DNA from: Paraburkholderia dinghuensis
GTDB taxonomy: Bacteria; Pseudomonadota; Gammaproteobacteria; Burkholderiales; Burkholderiaceae
Reading direction: 5' to 3'
DNA: 34,657 bases
Assembly (NCBI RefSeq): GCF_003837865.1
Contig: NZ_RQIS01000031.1
Location: 1 to 34,657, forward strand
Numbering within the stretch: the first letter of the stretch is position 1; every line of letters starts with the position of its first letter. The position numbers were made by a program, and so were the translations under genes. This document shows positions 24,990 through 32,127 of this stretch, piece by piece. A model generated the notes under the pieces. That model ran no database searches and had not been told where the DNA came from. It saw nothing but the letters and a program-made list of their open reading frames with translations.

Positions 24990-25046
24990 ATTGTAGGTCG
25001 GTTTTTTCGCGATCTCCAATATGTGAATGTACTGCTCATATATTGG
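24990..25046 (-). promoter_or_regulatory. Candidate promoter and palindromic operator of the dgo cluster
   Basis: On the minus strand TTGGAG (25014-25019) and TACAAT (24990-24995) are spaced by 18 bp and read toward the iclR-type gene. Overlapping the -35 box is a 31-bp imperfect palindrome: CCAATATGTGA (25016-25026) and TCATATATTGG (25036-25046), 10 of 11 positions paired, in an A+T-rich patch. This is a good candidate operator for the IclR-type regulator. The implied leader is about 240 bases and begins with an inverted repeat CCGGCGGG/CCCGCCGG (24942-24980). Confidence 0.5.
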
Positions 25047-25138
25047 GAAATACGCATTCGGACTTCTTTATGTATGAAGTTGAGCAAACGCGCGTACAGG
25101 CTTCACACCGCCTCGCGCCCGATCCCGCCGCATCGCCC

Positions 25139-25177
25139 GGAAAAAACAAAAGGCGGCCCTCGAACTGAGGACCGCCT
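25139..25177 (-). terminator. Intrinsic terminator after ridA
   Basis: AGGCGGCCCTC pairs with GAGGACCGCCT (one wobble pair) around a five-base loop at 25151-25177, followed on the minus strand by a T-rich tract (25139-25150). It lies 36 bp past the ridA stop and ends the deacylase-ridA transcript. Confidence 0.9.
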
Positions 25178-25213
25178 CTGCCATTCACACTCCGGCGCAC
25201 CGTGTCCGCGCGA

Positions 25214-25603
25214 TTACTTCCCGGCCGGAGCCTTGTAAGCGACGCAGTCGATCTCGACCTTGCAGTCGACCACCATGCTCGACTGCACGCATGCGCGCGC
25301 CGGCGGATGCTCGCCGAAATACTCGCGGAAGATCTTGTTGAAGGACTGGAAATCGCGCGCGTCGTCGAGCCACACGCCGCAGCGCACAACGTGCTCGGCA
25401 CCGTACCCCACTTCCTTCAGGATTGCGAACAGATTCTGGATCGCCTTGTGCGACTGTTCGACGATACCGCCGTTGATCACCTCGCCGCCCTCCATCGGCG
25501 TCTGGCCCGAGACGTACAGCCAGCCGTCGGCTTCCACGGCGCGCGCGAACGGCAGATGCTGTCCGCCCTGGCCCTTGCCGCCTTCCGCTCCAATTCGTTT
25601 CAT
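25214..25603 (-). CDS. RidA-family enamine/imine deaminase
   Basis: A 129-residue member of the RidA/YjgF/UK114 family, homotrimeric enzymes that hydrolyse reactive enamines and imines such as 2-aminoacrylate released by PLP-dependent dehydratases. Features are the strand LYVSGQTPM, the helix EQSHKAIQNLFAILKEVGY, VVRCGVWLDDARDFQSFNKIF, and the C-terminal PARACVQSSMVVDCKVEIDCVAY, whose Arg (PAR-x-C/T) is the usual carboxylate anchor. AAGGAG lies seven bases before ATG 25603. It follows the D-aminoacylase gene by 79 bp and ends at a strong terminator. The neighbouring PLP enzyme is a plausible source of its substrate. Confidence 0.93.
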   Translation of the reverse strand: MKRIGAEGGKGQGGQHLPFARAVEADGWLYVSGQTPMEGGEVINGGIVEQSHKAIQNLFAILKEVGYGAEHVVRCGVWLDDARDFQSFNKIFREYFGEHPPARACVQSSMVVDCKVEIDCVAYKAPAGK

Positions 25604-25682
25604 CGTTTGCTCCTTGCTTGCAGATCGTTCGACGCGGGCTCTGCCGTCATGGCTGCACGCGGCGAGGTTCAAGATTCGTAGA

Positions 25683-27167
25683 TCAGAATGCCTGTACAGC
25701 AAAGGCCTGCATCGCGCGTTCGCCGCGCGCGACGAAATGGCCCGCGCGCTCGCCGGTCGGCTGACCATCGCGGTATGAAAGCACGCCATTGACCCACACC
25801 GCGTCGATGCCGTCCGCCACCTGCTGCGGCGCGTCGAACGTCGCTGTGTCGCGCACCGTCGCCGGATCGAACAGCACGAGGTCGGCATGCCAGCCGACGC
25901 GCACCTCGCCGCGCTCAGTCAGTCCGAAGCGCCGCGCGGACAGGCTCGTCATCTTGCGCACCGCCTCTTCGAGCGGAATCAGCGCCGCGTCGCGCACGTA
26001 GTGGCCGAGCACGCGCGGAAACGCACCCCACAACCGCGGGTGCGGCAACGGATCGTTCGGCAGTCCGTCCGAGCCGACCATCGTCGCGGGATGCGAGAGG
26101 ATGCGGCGCACGTCGTCCTCGGACATGTTGTGGTACACCGCGCCCGCCGGTTGCAGGCGCCTCGCCGCTTCCTGCTGCGTTACGCCCCACTCTTGCGCAA
26201 TTGCCTTGATGAGCTTGCCCGCCTGCTCGGGATGCGGCGTGGACCACGTGATCGTGATGTCGATATCGCCGGTCACCTGCTTGAGATCGAGCGTCGACGA
26301 ACTACGGCTGTACGGATAGCAGTCGCAGCCCACCGGCTGATACCTGCGCGCGCCTTCGAGCGACGTCAGCACTTGCGCGCTTCGCCCCCAGTTCGAGGGC
26401 CCAGCGCATTTCAGGTGCGAGATGATGACCGGCACGCGCGCGTGACGGCCGATGTGATACGCCTCCTCCATCGCGTCGAGAATCGCGTCGAACTCGGTGC
26501 GCATGTGCGTCGTGTAGAGTGCGCCCGCCGCCGCGAGCGGCTCGGCGAGCGTAGCGACTTCTTCCGTCGAGGCCTCGTAGGCCGAACCGTAAGCGAGCCC
26601 CGTGGAAAGCCCGAGCGCACCGTGCGCCAGCGCGTCTTCGAGTTGCGCGCGCATCGCGGCAATCTCGGCGGACGTGGCCGCGCGCTTGAGATCGTCCATG
26701 TGATTGTTGCGCAGCGCCGTATGGCCGATCAGTGCGCCGACGTTCACCGCGGGTTTTGCCGCGTTCACGGCATCGATCCAGGCGGAAAAGGTCGGATAAC
26801 GAAATGCATCGCGATCGCCGAGCAGGTTCATCGGATCGGGCGGATCGCCCTTGAGCGTCACCGGCGACGCGCTGATTCCGCAGTTACCGACGATCACCGT
26901 CGTCACGCCCTGGCTGATCTTCGGCAGCATCTGCGGCGAGCGGATCACGTGTGTGTCGTCATGGGTATGCACGTCTATGAAACCGGGCGCGAGCGCGCGA
27001 CCGTTCGCCTCGATCACATCGTCGGCGAGCCAGTTCGACAGATTGCCGATCGCCGCGATGCGGCCGTTGCGCAACGCCACGTCGCGCTCGAGCGGCACCG
27101 CGCCGGTGCCATCGTAGAGACTTGCGCCGACGATCAGGGTGTCGGCGGCTTCCGGGTGGGAATGCAT
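25683..27167 (-). CDS. N-acyl-D-amino-acid deacylase (D-aminoacylase)
   Basis: A 494-residue amidohydrolase-superfamily enzyme that frees D-amino acids from N-acyl forms. Metal-site residues can be placed: His67 and His69 in DVHTHDD, Cys96 in GNCGIS (the Cys ligand special to D-aminoacylases), His221 (TTHMRTE), His251 (ISHLK) and the catalytic-type Asp in MVGSDGLPND. Small N- and C-terminal beta segments flank the barrel, and length is that of the family. AGGAGA precedes ATG 27167 and directly abuts the last hairpin unit of repeat array 2. With ridA downstream and the divergent PLP enzyme, it forms a D-amino acid use cluster. Confidence 0.94.
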   Translation of the reverse strand: MHSHPEAADTLIVGASLYDGTGAVPLERDVALRNGRIAAIGNLSNWLADDVIEANGRALAPGFIDVHTHDDTHVIRSPQMLPKISQGVTTVIVGNCGISASPVTLKGDPPDPMNLLGDRDAFRYPTFSAWIDAVNAAKPAVNVGALIGHTALRNNHMDDLKRAATSAEIAAMRAQLEDALAHGALGLSTGLAYGSAYEASTEEVATLAEPLAAAGALYTTHMRTEFDAILDAMEEAYHIGRHARVPVIISHLKCAGPSNWGRSAQVLTSLEGARRYQPVGCDCYPYSRSSSTLDLKQVTGDIDITITWSTPHPEQAGKLIKAIAQEWGVTQQEAARRLQPAGAVYHNMSEDDVRRILSHPATMVGSDGLPNDPLPHPRLWGAFPRVLGHYVRDAALIPLEEAVRKMTSLSARRFGLTERGEVRVGWHADLVLFDPATVRDTATFDAPQQVADGIDAVWVNGVLSYRDGQPTGERAGHFVARGERAMQAFAVQAF

Positions 27168-27178
27168 TTGTTTCTCCT

Positions 27179-27356
27179 GTCGATGGCACTTGGCGCTTTA
27201 GCGCCTAGTGCCATCCCATGCAGAGCGGTCGACGGGACTTAGCGCTTTAGCGCTTAGTCCGATCCCATGCAGAGCTGTCTACGGGACGTGGCGCTTTAGA
27301 GCCTATGTCGGTCCGGACTTAGTGCCTCAGCACTTACTCCGGACCCACGCAGAGCG
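27179..27356 (-). repeat. Hairpin-forming repeats, same family as array 1 (array 2)
   Basis: Four units fill the gap between the rpiR-type gene and the deacylase gene: 27179-27227 (49 bp), 27228-27276 (49 bp), 27277-27310 (34 bp, cut short) and 27311-27356 (46 bp). Read on the minus strand they carry the same GCTCTGCATGGG box, the core TAAGCGCTAAAGCGCTAA and a closing CGAC as array 1. Stems differ in sequence but keep pairing: TGGCACT/AGTGCCA in the first unit, GGACT/AGTCC in the second, GGTCCGGA/TCCGGACC in the last. The unit nearest the gene ends directly at AGGAGA, as in array 1. Confidence 0.92.
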
Positions 27357-27377
27357 TTCCCATCCCGTGTAACGCAG

Positions 27378-28340
27378 TCAATCACCAAGCGGCTGCCGCT
27401 CACCTCCGCCGCGATGCGCGTCGAGCGTGTGCTTCACGCGGCGCAGCAATTCGCGCGTTTGCTCGGGCTGGGCGAGCGCCAGTTCGGTCACAAGCACATC
27501 TAGCGCCATCATCATCGCGTAGCGCGATGACGATGGCTTGTAAATGAAATCGGTCTCGCTGGCGACGATCGGCACGAGCCAGTCGGCCATCGCAGCAAGC
27601 GGCGAAGCGGGCGCCGTGAGCGCGATGATTGTCGCCCCGTAGTCGTGTGCGATGCGGCAACTGTCGAGCATCTCCGGCACGCGCCCCGTCACGGAAAGCG
27701 CAACGACGACGGACTCCGGCGACATCGTGCTCGCCACCATGCGCTGCAACAGACTGTCCTGATACGACGCCACCGGGCGGCCAAGGCGCACGAGGCGAAA
27801 GCGCATTTCGTCGGCGAGCGCCGTGGAACTGCCGCCCATGCCAAACACGTAGATCATGCGTGCAGCGCGCAACGCCTCGGCGGCCTCGGTGATCGGCGCC
27901 TCGTGCAGCAGATCATGATTGCGCGCGAGCGCGGTATGGATTTCGTCGAAGACGCGCGTGGCGAGCGGTTCGGGCGCGGCGTCCTTGCGGCGCTTATCGC
28001 GTTCGCCGCTGCCGCGCCGGTTCGTGCCCTTCTCTGCCTGAGCCATCGCGCCGCTGCGCAGGAAACGCTCGCCGACGGCAGCGGCCTGTGCGAGCCGCAG
28101 CTTCAGCTCGCGCACGTCGTCGCAGCCCACCGTCTTGGCGAAGCGGGTCACGGACGCGACGCTCACGCCGGCGCGCCGGGCCAGTTCACCGATGCTCGCG
28201 CGCGCTGCGCTCGCGAGATCATCGAGGATCAGCGCGGCAACCTCGCGCTCGGCCGGACGCAACGTGGGCACACACCCTGCGATGCGTGCGACGATATCGA
28301 AGCGGCCCGGTTCAACGGCAGAATTCATGGGGACGGACAT
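27378..28340 (-). CDS. MurR/RpiR-family transcriptional regulator
   Basis: A 320-residue regulator with an N-terminal helix-turn-helix domain of the RpiR type (about 10-90: LRPAEREVAALILDD, SIGELARRAGVSVASVTRFAKTVGC) and a C-terminal SIS domain (about 165-300: IYVFGMGGSSTALADEMRFRL, VVVALSVTGRVPEML, IIALTAPASPLA). A 30-residue Lys/Arg-rich linker joins them. SIS domains usually bind phosphosugars, which is unusual beside amino acid genes, so the effector is open. ATG 28340 and ATG 28328 are both possible; no ribosome site is clear. It is divergent from the PLP enzyme gene and upstream of the deacylase gene, so it probably controls both. Confidence 0.9.
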   Translation of the reverse strand: MSVPMNSAVEPGRFDIVARIAGCVPTLRPAEREVAALILDDLASAARASIGELARRAGVSVASVTRFAKTVGCDDVRELKLRLAQAAAVGERFLRSGAMAQAEKGTNRRGSGERDKRRKDAAPEPLATRVFDEIHTALARNHDLLHEAPITEAAEALRAARMIYVFGMGGSSTALADEMRFRLVRLGRPVASYQDSLLQRMVASTMSPESVVVALSVTGRVPEMLDSCRIAHDYGATIIALTAPASPLAAMADWLVPIVASETDFIYKPSSSRYAMMMALDVLVTELALAQPEQTRELLRRVKHTLDAHRGGGERQPLGD

Positions 28341-28385
28341 TGGGCAGGCGTGAATGGCCGGTATCGGGGAGAACCCGGTGCATTT

Positions 28386-28442
28386 TTGACGTGTTCTGTT
28401 AACAAATAACAATTCACGTGAGCATGGTACTTTGTGTACCAT
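28386..28442 (+). promoter_or_regulatory. Candidate promoter and operator of the D-amino acid dehydratase-like gene
   Basis: TTGACG (28386-28391) and AACAAT (28408-28413) are spaced by 16 bp and read toward the plus-strand PLP enzyme gene. Just downstream is a perfect inverted repeat ATGGTAC (28424-28430) / GTACCAT (28436-28442) with a five-base centre, placed where a bound repressor would block initiation. The divergent RpiR-type regulator is the natural candidate to bind it. Confidence 0.45.
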
Positions 28443-28492
28443 CAGCGGGTCAACGCCAGGCGTCGTCCAGTGGCGAAATGGAGCGAATGGAA

Positions 28493-29785
28493 ATGAAAGT
28501 TACAAACTATCAGGGCGCGACTATCGACCCGAACAGCAAAGGACTCGGGAACGTGCCGGGCACGAGCGTGCAGCTCGCCGACGCAGCAAGACTCGAGTGG
28601 AACTTGCTGAACGAGGACGTGAGCCTGCCCGCCGCAGTCCTCTATTCGGACCGCGTCGAGCACAACCTGAAATGGATGCAGGATTTCGTCACGCGCTACG
28701 GCGTGAAGCTCGCCCCGCACGGCAAGACGACGATGGCGCCGCAACTCTTTCGCCGCCAGATCGACACCGGCGCGTGGGGCATCACGCTGGCCACTGCGCA
28801 CCAGACGCGCATTGCGTATCGAGGCGGCATCACGCGCGTACTGATGGCGAATCAGCTGGTCGGGCGCCACAACATGATGATGATCGGCGAACTGCTCAGC
28901 GATCCCGACTTCGAATTTTTCTGTCTCGTCGATTCGGTACAGGGCGTCGAGCAACTGGGTGAGTTCTTTCGCGCGTCCGGCCGCAAGCTGCAGGTACTGC
29001 TCGAACTTGGCGTGCCGGGCGGCCGCACCGGCGTGCGCGACGCACAAACGCGCGACGCAGTGGTTGAAGCAATCAGGCGCTATCGCGATTCGATCAAGCT
29101 CGCGGGCGTCGAACTCTACGAGGGCATCCTCAAGGAGGAAAGCGAAGTCCGCGCGTTCCTGCGCGAGGCGCTCGACGTCACGAAGGAACTGATCGCCGCG
29201 GGCCGCTTCGCGCGCGCACCCGCGTTGCTCTCCGGCGCGGGATCGGCCTGGTATGACGTCGTCGCCGAAGAATTCGCAGGCGCGTCGAAAGCGGATGTCG
29301 TCGAAGTCGTGCTGCGCCCCGGCTGCTATGTGACGCACGACGTCGGCGTGTACAAGGAAGCGCAGTCGCAGATCCTCACGCGCAATCCGGTCGCGCGCGA
29401 AATGGGCGTCGCGCTCCTGCCCGCGCTGCAGCTCTGGGCCTATGTGCAGTCGATTCCGGAGCCGGGTCGTGCGATTATCGGCTTCGGCAAGCGCGATGCC
29501 GCGTACGACGCAGGCTTCCCCGAGCCCTCACGGCACTATCGTCCGTCGCGCGATTGCGCAAGCGGCGCGGCGCCACGCGAGATCGCCGCGAGCGAAGGCT
29601 GGCAAATCTTCCAGATGATGGATCAGCACGCCTACCTGCAGATTCCAGCAGACGCCGATATTGAGGTCGGCGACATGATCGCCTTCGACATTTCGCACCC
29701 GTGCCTCACGTTCGACAAGTGGCGTCAGGTGCTGATGGTCGATCCGTCGTATCAGGTGACGGAAGTGATCGGGACGTACTTCTGA
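28493..29785 (+). CDS. PLP-dependent D-amino acid dehydratase/deaminase-like protein
   Basis: A 430-residue fold-type III PLP enzyme of the D-serine dehydratase-like/D-threonine aldolase-like group. The Schiff-base lysine is Lys78 in LAPHGKTTMAP, on an alanine-racemase-type barrel. The C-terminal domain has the zinc-site pattern His402-x-Cys404 (SHPC) known from eukaryotic-type D-serine dehydratase. Bacterial relatives are usually labelled amino acid deaminase. The frame is open back to 28418, but that start lies in the operator. ATG 28493 has GGAG about nine bases upstream; ATG 28487 or 28478 are alternatives. With the divergent deacylase and RidA genes, it probably deaminates the D-amino acid released by the deacylase (inference). 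Confidence 0.88.
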   Translation: MKVTNYQGATIDPNSKGLGNVPGTSVQLADAARLEWNLLNEDVSLPAAVLYSDRVEHNLKWMQDFVTRYGVKLAPHGKTTMAPQLFRRQIDTGAWGITLATAHQTRIAYRGGITRVLMANQLVGRHNMMMIGELLSDPDFEFFCLVDSVQGVEQLGEFFRASGRKLQVLLELGVPGGRTGVRDAQTRDAVVEAIRRYRDSIKLAGVELYEGILKEESEVRAFLREALDVTKELIAAGRFARAPALLSGAGSAWYDVVAEEFAGASKADVVEVVLRPGCYVTHDVGVYKEAQSQILTRNPVAREMGVALLPALQLWAYVQSIPEPGRAIIGFGKRDAAYDAGFPEPSRHYRPSRDCASGAAPREIAASEGWQIFQMMDQHAYLQIPADADIEVGDMIAFDISHPCLTFDKWRQVLMVDPSYQVTEVIGTYF

Positions 29786-29805
29786 TTCGCTAATTCGCTT
29801 CGCGT

Positions 29806-29866
29806 GCCGCGCAGCCTTGCGCGGCAAAAGCGCGAGGCCCGGCGAGGGTGCGCGAAAGCGGGCCTC
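29806..29866. terminator. Hairpins between convergent PLP enzyme and marR-type genes
   Basis: Two inverted repeats lie here: GCCGCGC/GCGCGGC (29806-29825, six-base loop, then AAAAG) and GAGGCCC/GGGCCTC (29834-29866). The second reaches the stop codon of the marR-type gene. No T run follows either on the plus strand, so they are plausible but unproven terminators for the two converging transcripts. Confidence 0.45.
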
Positions 29867-30329
29867 AGGTACCGCTGGACGCGTCGGCTTGCGCTTGCAC
29901 AGCACTCGCCGCCTCGCCGATGCGCACCTCCATCATGCGGAGCGCGCCCGAGAGTGCCGCCAGCGCGTCGTCGGGAAGCGACATCGTCAGGTTCAGAAAC
30001 GCGTTGCGGCGCGGCAGGCTCGCTTCGGTTGCAGCGCGCCCGGTTTCGGTGAGCCGGACGTTCGTAACGCGGTTATCGCGCGCGTCGCTGCTGCGCTCGA
30101 TCCAGCCGAGCGATTCCAGCGACTTCAACTGCCGCGTGAGCGCGCCAGGATCGACGCGCAGCCGCTCGACGAGCCGCTTCTGCGACGATTCCCCGTCCTG
30201 CTCGTACAGCGCGAGCATGATGCGCCAGCGCGGCAGCGGATGCCCCACTTGCGCCTCGAAACCCGCCATGAACGCGCGATACGTCCTTCCGAATTGCTGG
30301 ACGATGGCGATGCGATCCGGTGTATCCAT
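29865..30329 (-). CDS. MarR-family transcriptional regulator
   Basis: A 154-residue winged-helix regulator: RWRIMLALYEQDGESSQKRLVERL (helices 2-3), recognition helix DPGALTRQLKSLESLGWIERS, and the wing with the family motif DARDNRVTNVRLTETGR, where the Asp and Arg are typical. Helices at both ends would form the dimer interface. It lies 51 bp downstream of the DHA2-type efflux gene on the same strand, as for pump-regulator pairs such as EmrR-EmrB, and probably represses that operon. Two palindromes upstream of the pump gene (31994-32032) are candidate sites. Confidence 0.93.
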   Translation of the reverse strand: MDTPDRIAIVQQFGRTYRAFMAGFEAQVGHPLPRWRIMLALYEQDGESSQKRLVERLRVDPGALTRQLKSLESLGWIERSSDARDNRVTNVRLTETGRAATEASLPRRNAFLNLTMSLPDDALAALSGALRMMEVRIGEAASAVQAQADASSGT

Positions 30330-30380
30330 GTCGTGACTTTTGTCGTTATGGCCTGGCTTCAGGCTGGAATTCCGGCCACG

Positions 30381-31976
30381 TCAATCCGCGTGGACGACGG
30401 GCTCGACCTTGCGTTGCAGGCGGACGGGCGGCACGCGCCGCGTCTGCCAGAGCGACACGAGCGCAATCACTCCCGCCACAGCGATGCCCAGATGAATCGC
30501 ACCAACGAGCGATTCACGCGCGGACTCTAGCAGCAGCGCGCCATTGTGCCCGGCGTGCGTGAGATCGGCGATCAGCGAGGCCTGGGCGTCGCGGTTGATG
30601 AGAATCTGCGGATCGGCGAGTTGCGGCATCCAGTGCGACGCGTGATCGGCATCGAGCGCGTTACGCACACCGCTCGCGTACAGATGCGTGACCATCGTTC
30701 CGGTAAGCGCCGTGCCGAACATCCCGCCGATCATCCGCAGCGACTGCAGGAGCGCCGTTGCGATTCCGAGGTGTTCGCGTCCCGCGGTTTGCTGCGTAAA
30801 GATGGTGAGATTCGGCAAGACGAAACCGAGCCCGAGTCCACCCACGATCATCAGCGACATCAGCAACGGGCGCGGTGTCGTATGCGTCGCGACGAAAATG
30901 GCGAGACACGCCACAGCGATCATCGCGAAGCCGATATAGAGCATGAGGTTCGGGTTGCGGATGCGCGAAACGATGCGCCCGTTCGCAATGCTGCCGATGG
31001 TGATGAACACGACGAGCGGCGTGATGACGAGGCCCGCCTCGTTCGGCGACATGCCGAACCCGCCCTGAAACAAGAGCGGTGCGTAGAACAGCAGCGAGAA
31101 CATCGTGAAGCCGCCGAGCACTGCAAGGGTGAAGAGCGCAGTGAGGCTCCGGTTGCGGAACATGTCGACGGGGAGAATCGCCTGAGGACAGCGGCGCTCC
31201 CAGCGCCACAGCGCCCACGCGGCGCCGACGGCGACGGCGAGCAGCGCCACGGCAGAGAACGACAGGCCATGCCTCGGCAGGCGCTCGACGAACAGTTGCA
31301 GGCTACCGAGCGCGATCGCGATAAGGAGCGCGCCGGGCCAGTCGAGCCGCATGCGCGTCTCGTGTACGACGTGCCGCAGATGCGGTAGATAGCGCAAGAC
31401 GAAGACGAGCGAAACGAGTCCGACCGGCAGGTTCACGTAGAAGACGGAACGCCAGCCGTAGTACTGCGTGAGGAATCCGCCGAGCGACGGCCCGACTGCG
31501 TTGGCGATGCCGAACGCCGAGCTCATGAGCACCTGCCAGCGCAGGCGGACGACCGAATCGGGAAAAAGATCGGGAATGCAGGCGAAGGCGGTGCCAACCA
31601 GCATGCCGCCGCCGATGCCCTGCAGCCCGCGCGCAATCACGAGGAACAGCATGCTGTTGGCGGCGCCGCAAAGCACCGAGGCGGCAGTGAAGACGACGAT
31701 CGACGCAATCAGGAACGGCTTGCGCCCGTAGTAATCGCCGAGCCGGCCAAAAATCGGGACGGTAATCACCGACGTGAGCAGGTACGACGTCGCGACCCAT
31801 GCGTACAGCTCGAAGCCGCGCAGTTCGGAAACGATGGTTGGCAGCGCGGTCCCGACGACAGTCTGATCGAGTGCGACCAGCATCGTCACGAAGGAAACAC
31901 CGAGCATGGCCAGCAACGACTCACGGAACGGCAGAACCTGCCCACTTGAGTGGTGGGCGGCAGTATGGACAGCCAT
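30381..31976 (-). CDS. DHA2-family MFS multidrug efflux transporter
   Basis: A 531-residue inner-membrane drug/proton antiporter with about 14 hydrophobic segments. Signature blocks include MLVALDQTVVGTALPTI (motif D1 with the LDxTxVNxALP-like pattern of DHA2 pumps), FGRLGDYYGRKP (motif A), ARGLQGIGGGML (motif B) and GPSLGGFLTQYYGWRSVFYVN (motif C). A periplasmic loop before the last segment is long (about 60 residues), as in EmrB-type proteins. ATG 31976 is preferred. A TTG at 32006 would extend the frame into a palindrome that looks like an operator. No membrane-fusion partner gene is adjacent, so it may act alone. Confidence 0.92.
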   Translation of the reverse strand: MAVHTAAHHSSGQVLPFRESLLAMLGVSFVTMLVALDQTVVGTALPTIVSELRGFELYAWVATSYLLTSVITVPIFGRLGDYYGRKPFLIASIVVFTAASVLCGAANSMLFLVIARGLQGIGGGMLVGTAFACIPDLFPDSVVRLRWQVLMSSAFGIANAVGPSLGGFLTQYYGWRSVFYVNLPVGLVSLVFVLRYLPHLRHVVHETRMRLDWPGALLIAIALGSLQLFVERLPRHGLSFSAVALLAVAVGAAWALWRWERRCPQAILPVDMFRNRSLTALFTLAVLGGFTMFSLLFYAPLLFQGGFGMSPNEAGLVITPLVVFITIGSIANGRIVSRIRNPNLMLYIGFAMIAVACLAIFVATHTTPRPLLMSLMIVGGLGLGFVLPNLTIFTQQTAGREHLGIATALLQSLRMIGGMFGTALTGTMVTHLYASGVRNALDADHASHWMPQLADPQILINRDAQASLIADLTHAGHNGALLLESARESLVGAIHLGIAVAGVIALVSLWQTRRVPPVRLQRKVEPVVHAD

Positions 31977-31993
31977 CTTTTGATCCAGCAACG

Positions 31994-32032
31994 TTTGACG
32001 CGTCAAAGATTAAAATAATATCACGACGTGAT
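31994..32032. promoter_or_regulatory. Two palindromes flanking an A+T core between the efflux and EcsC genes
   Basis: A perfect 14-bp palindrome TTTGACGCGTCAAA (31994-32007) and a second one, ATCACG-A-CGTGAT (32020-32032), flank an A+T-rich core (AGATTAAAATAAT) that holds possible -10 boxes. They lie 18 bp upstream of the efflux gene ATG. The size and symmetry fit dimeric MarR-type repressor sites, and the marR-type gene is in the same operon. Confidence 0.55.
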
Positions 32033-32127
32033 CCCCTACACTGGGCACACTTGACGTTCACGAGTCGCAGGCACGGCGCCCGCTGCTCGGAACGCTGAAC
32101 GCGAATGCCACTTCCAGCGGGAGATTT

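Larger units (their letters stand above)
24742..25213. other. Intergenic region between the dgo operon and ridA
   Basis: About 470 bp hold the candidate dgo promoter/operator (24990-25046), a leader inverted repeat (24942-24980) and the ridA terminator (25139-25177). No coding sequence with a ribosome site or family signature is seen. Confidence 0.6.

Noticed and set aside
24756..25238. 160-codon open frame in the gap upstream of the iclR-type gene
   Set aside because: No ribosome site or family match; it overlaps the ridA terminator and candidate dgo promoter.
29817..30530. 237-codon plus-strand frame over the marR-type gene
   Set aside because: Shadow of the MarR-family gene, which shows clear winged-helix motifs on the minus strand.
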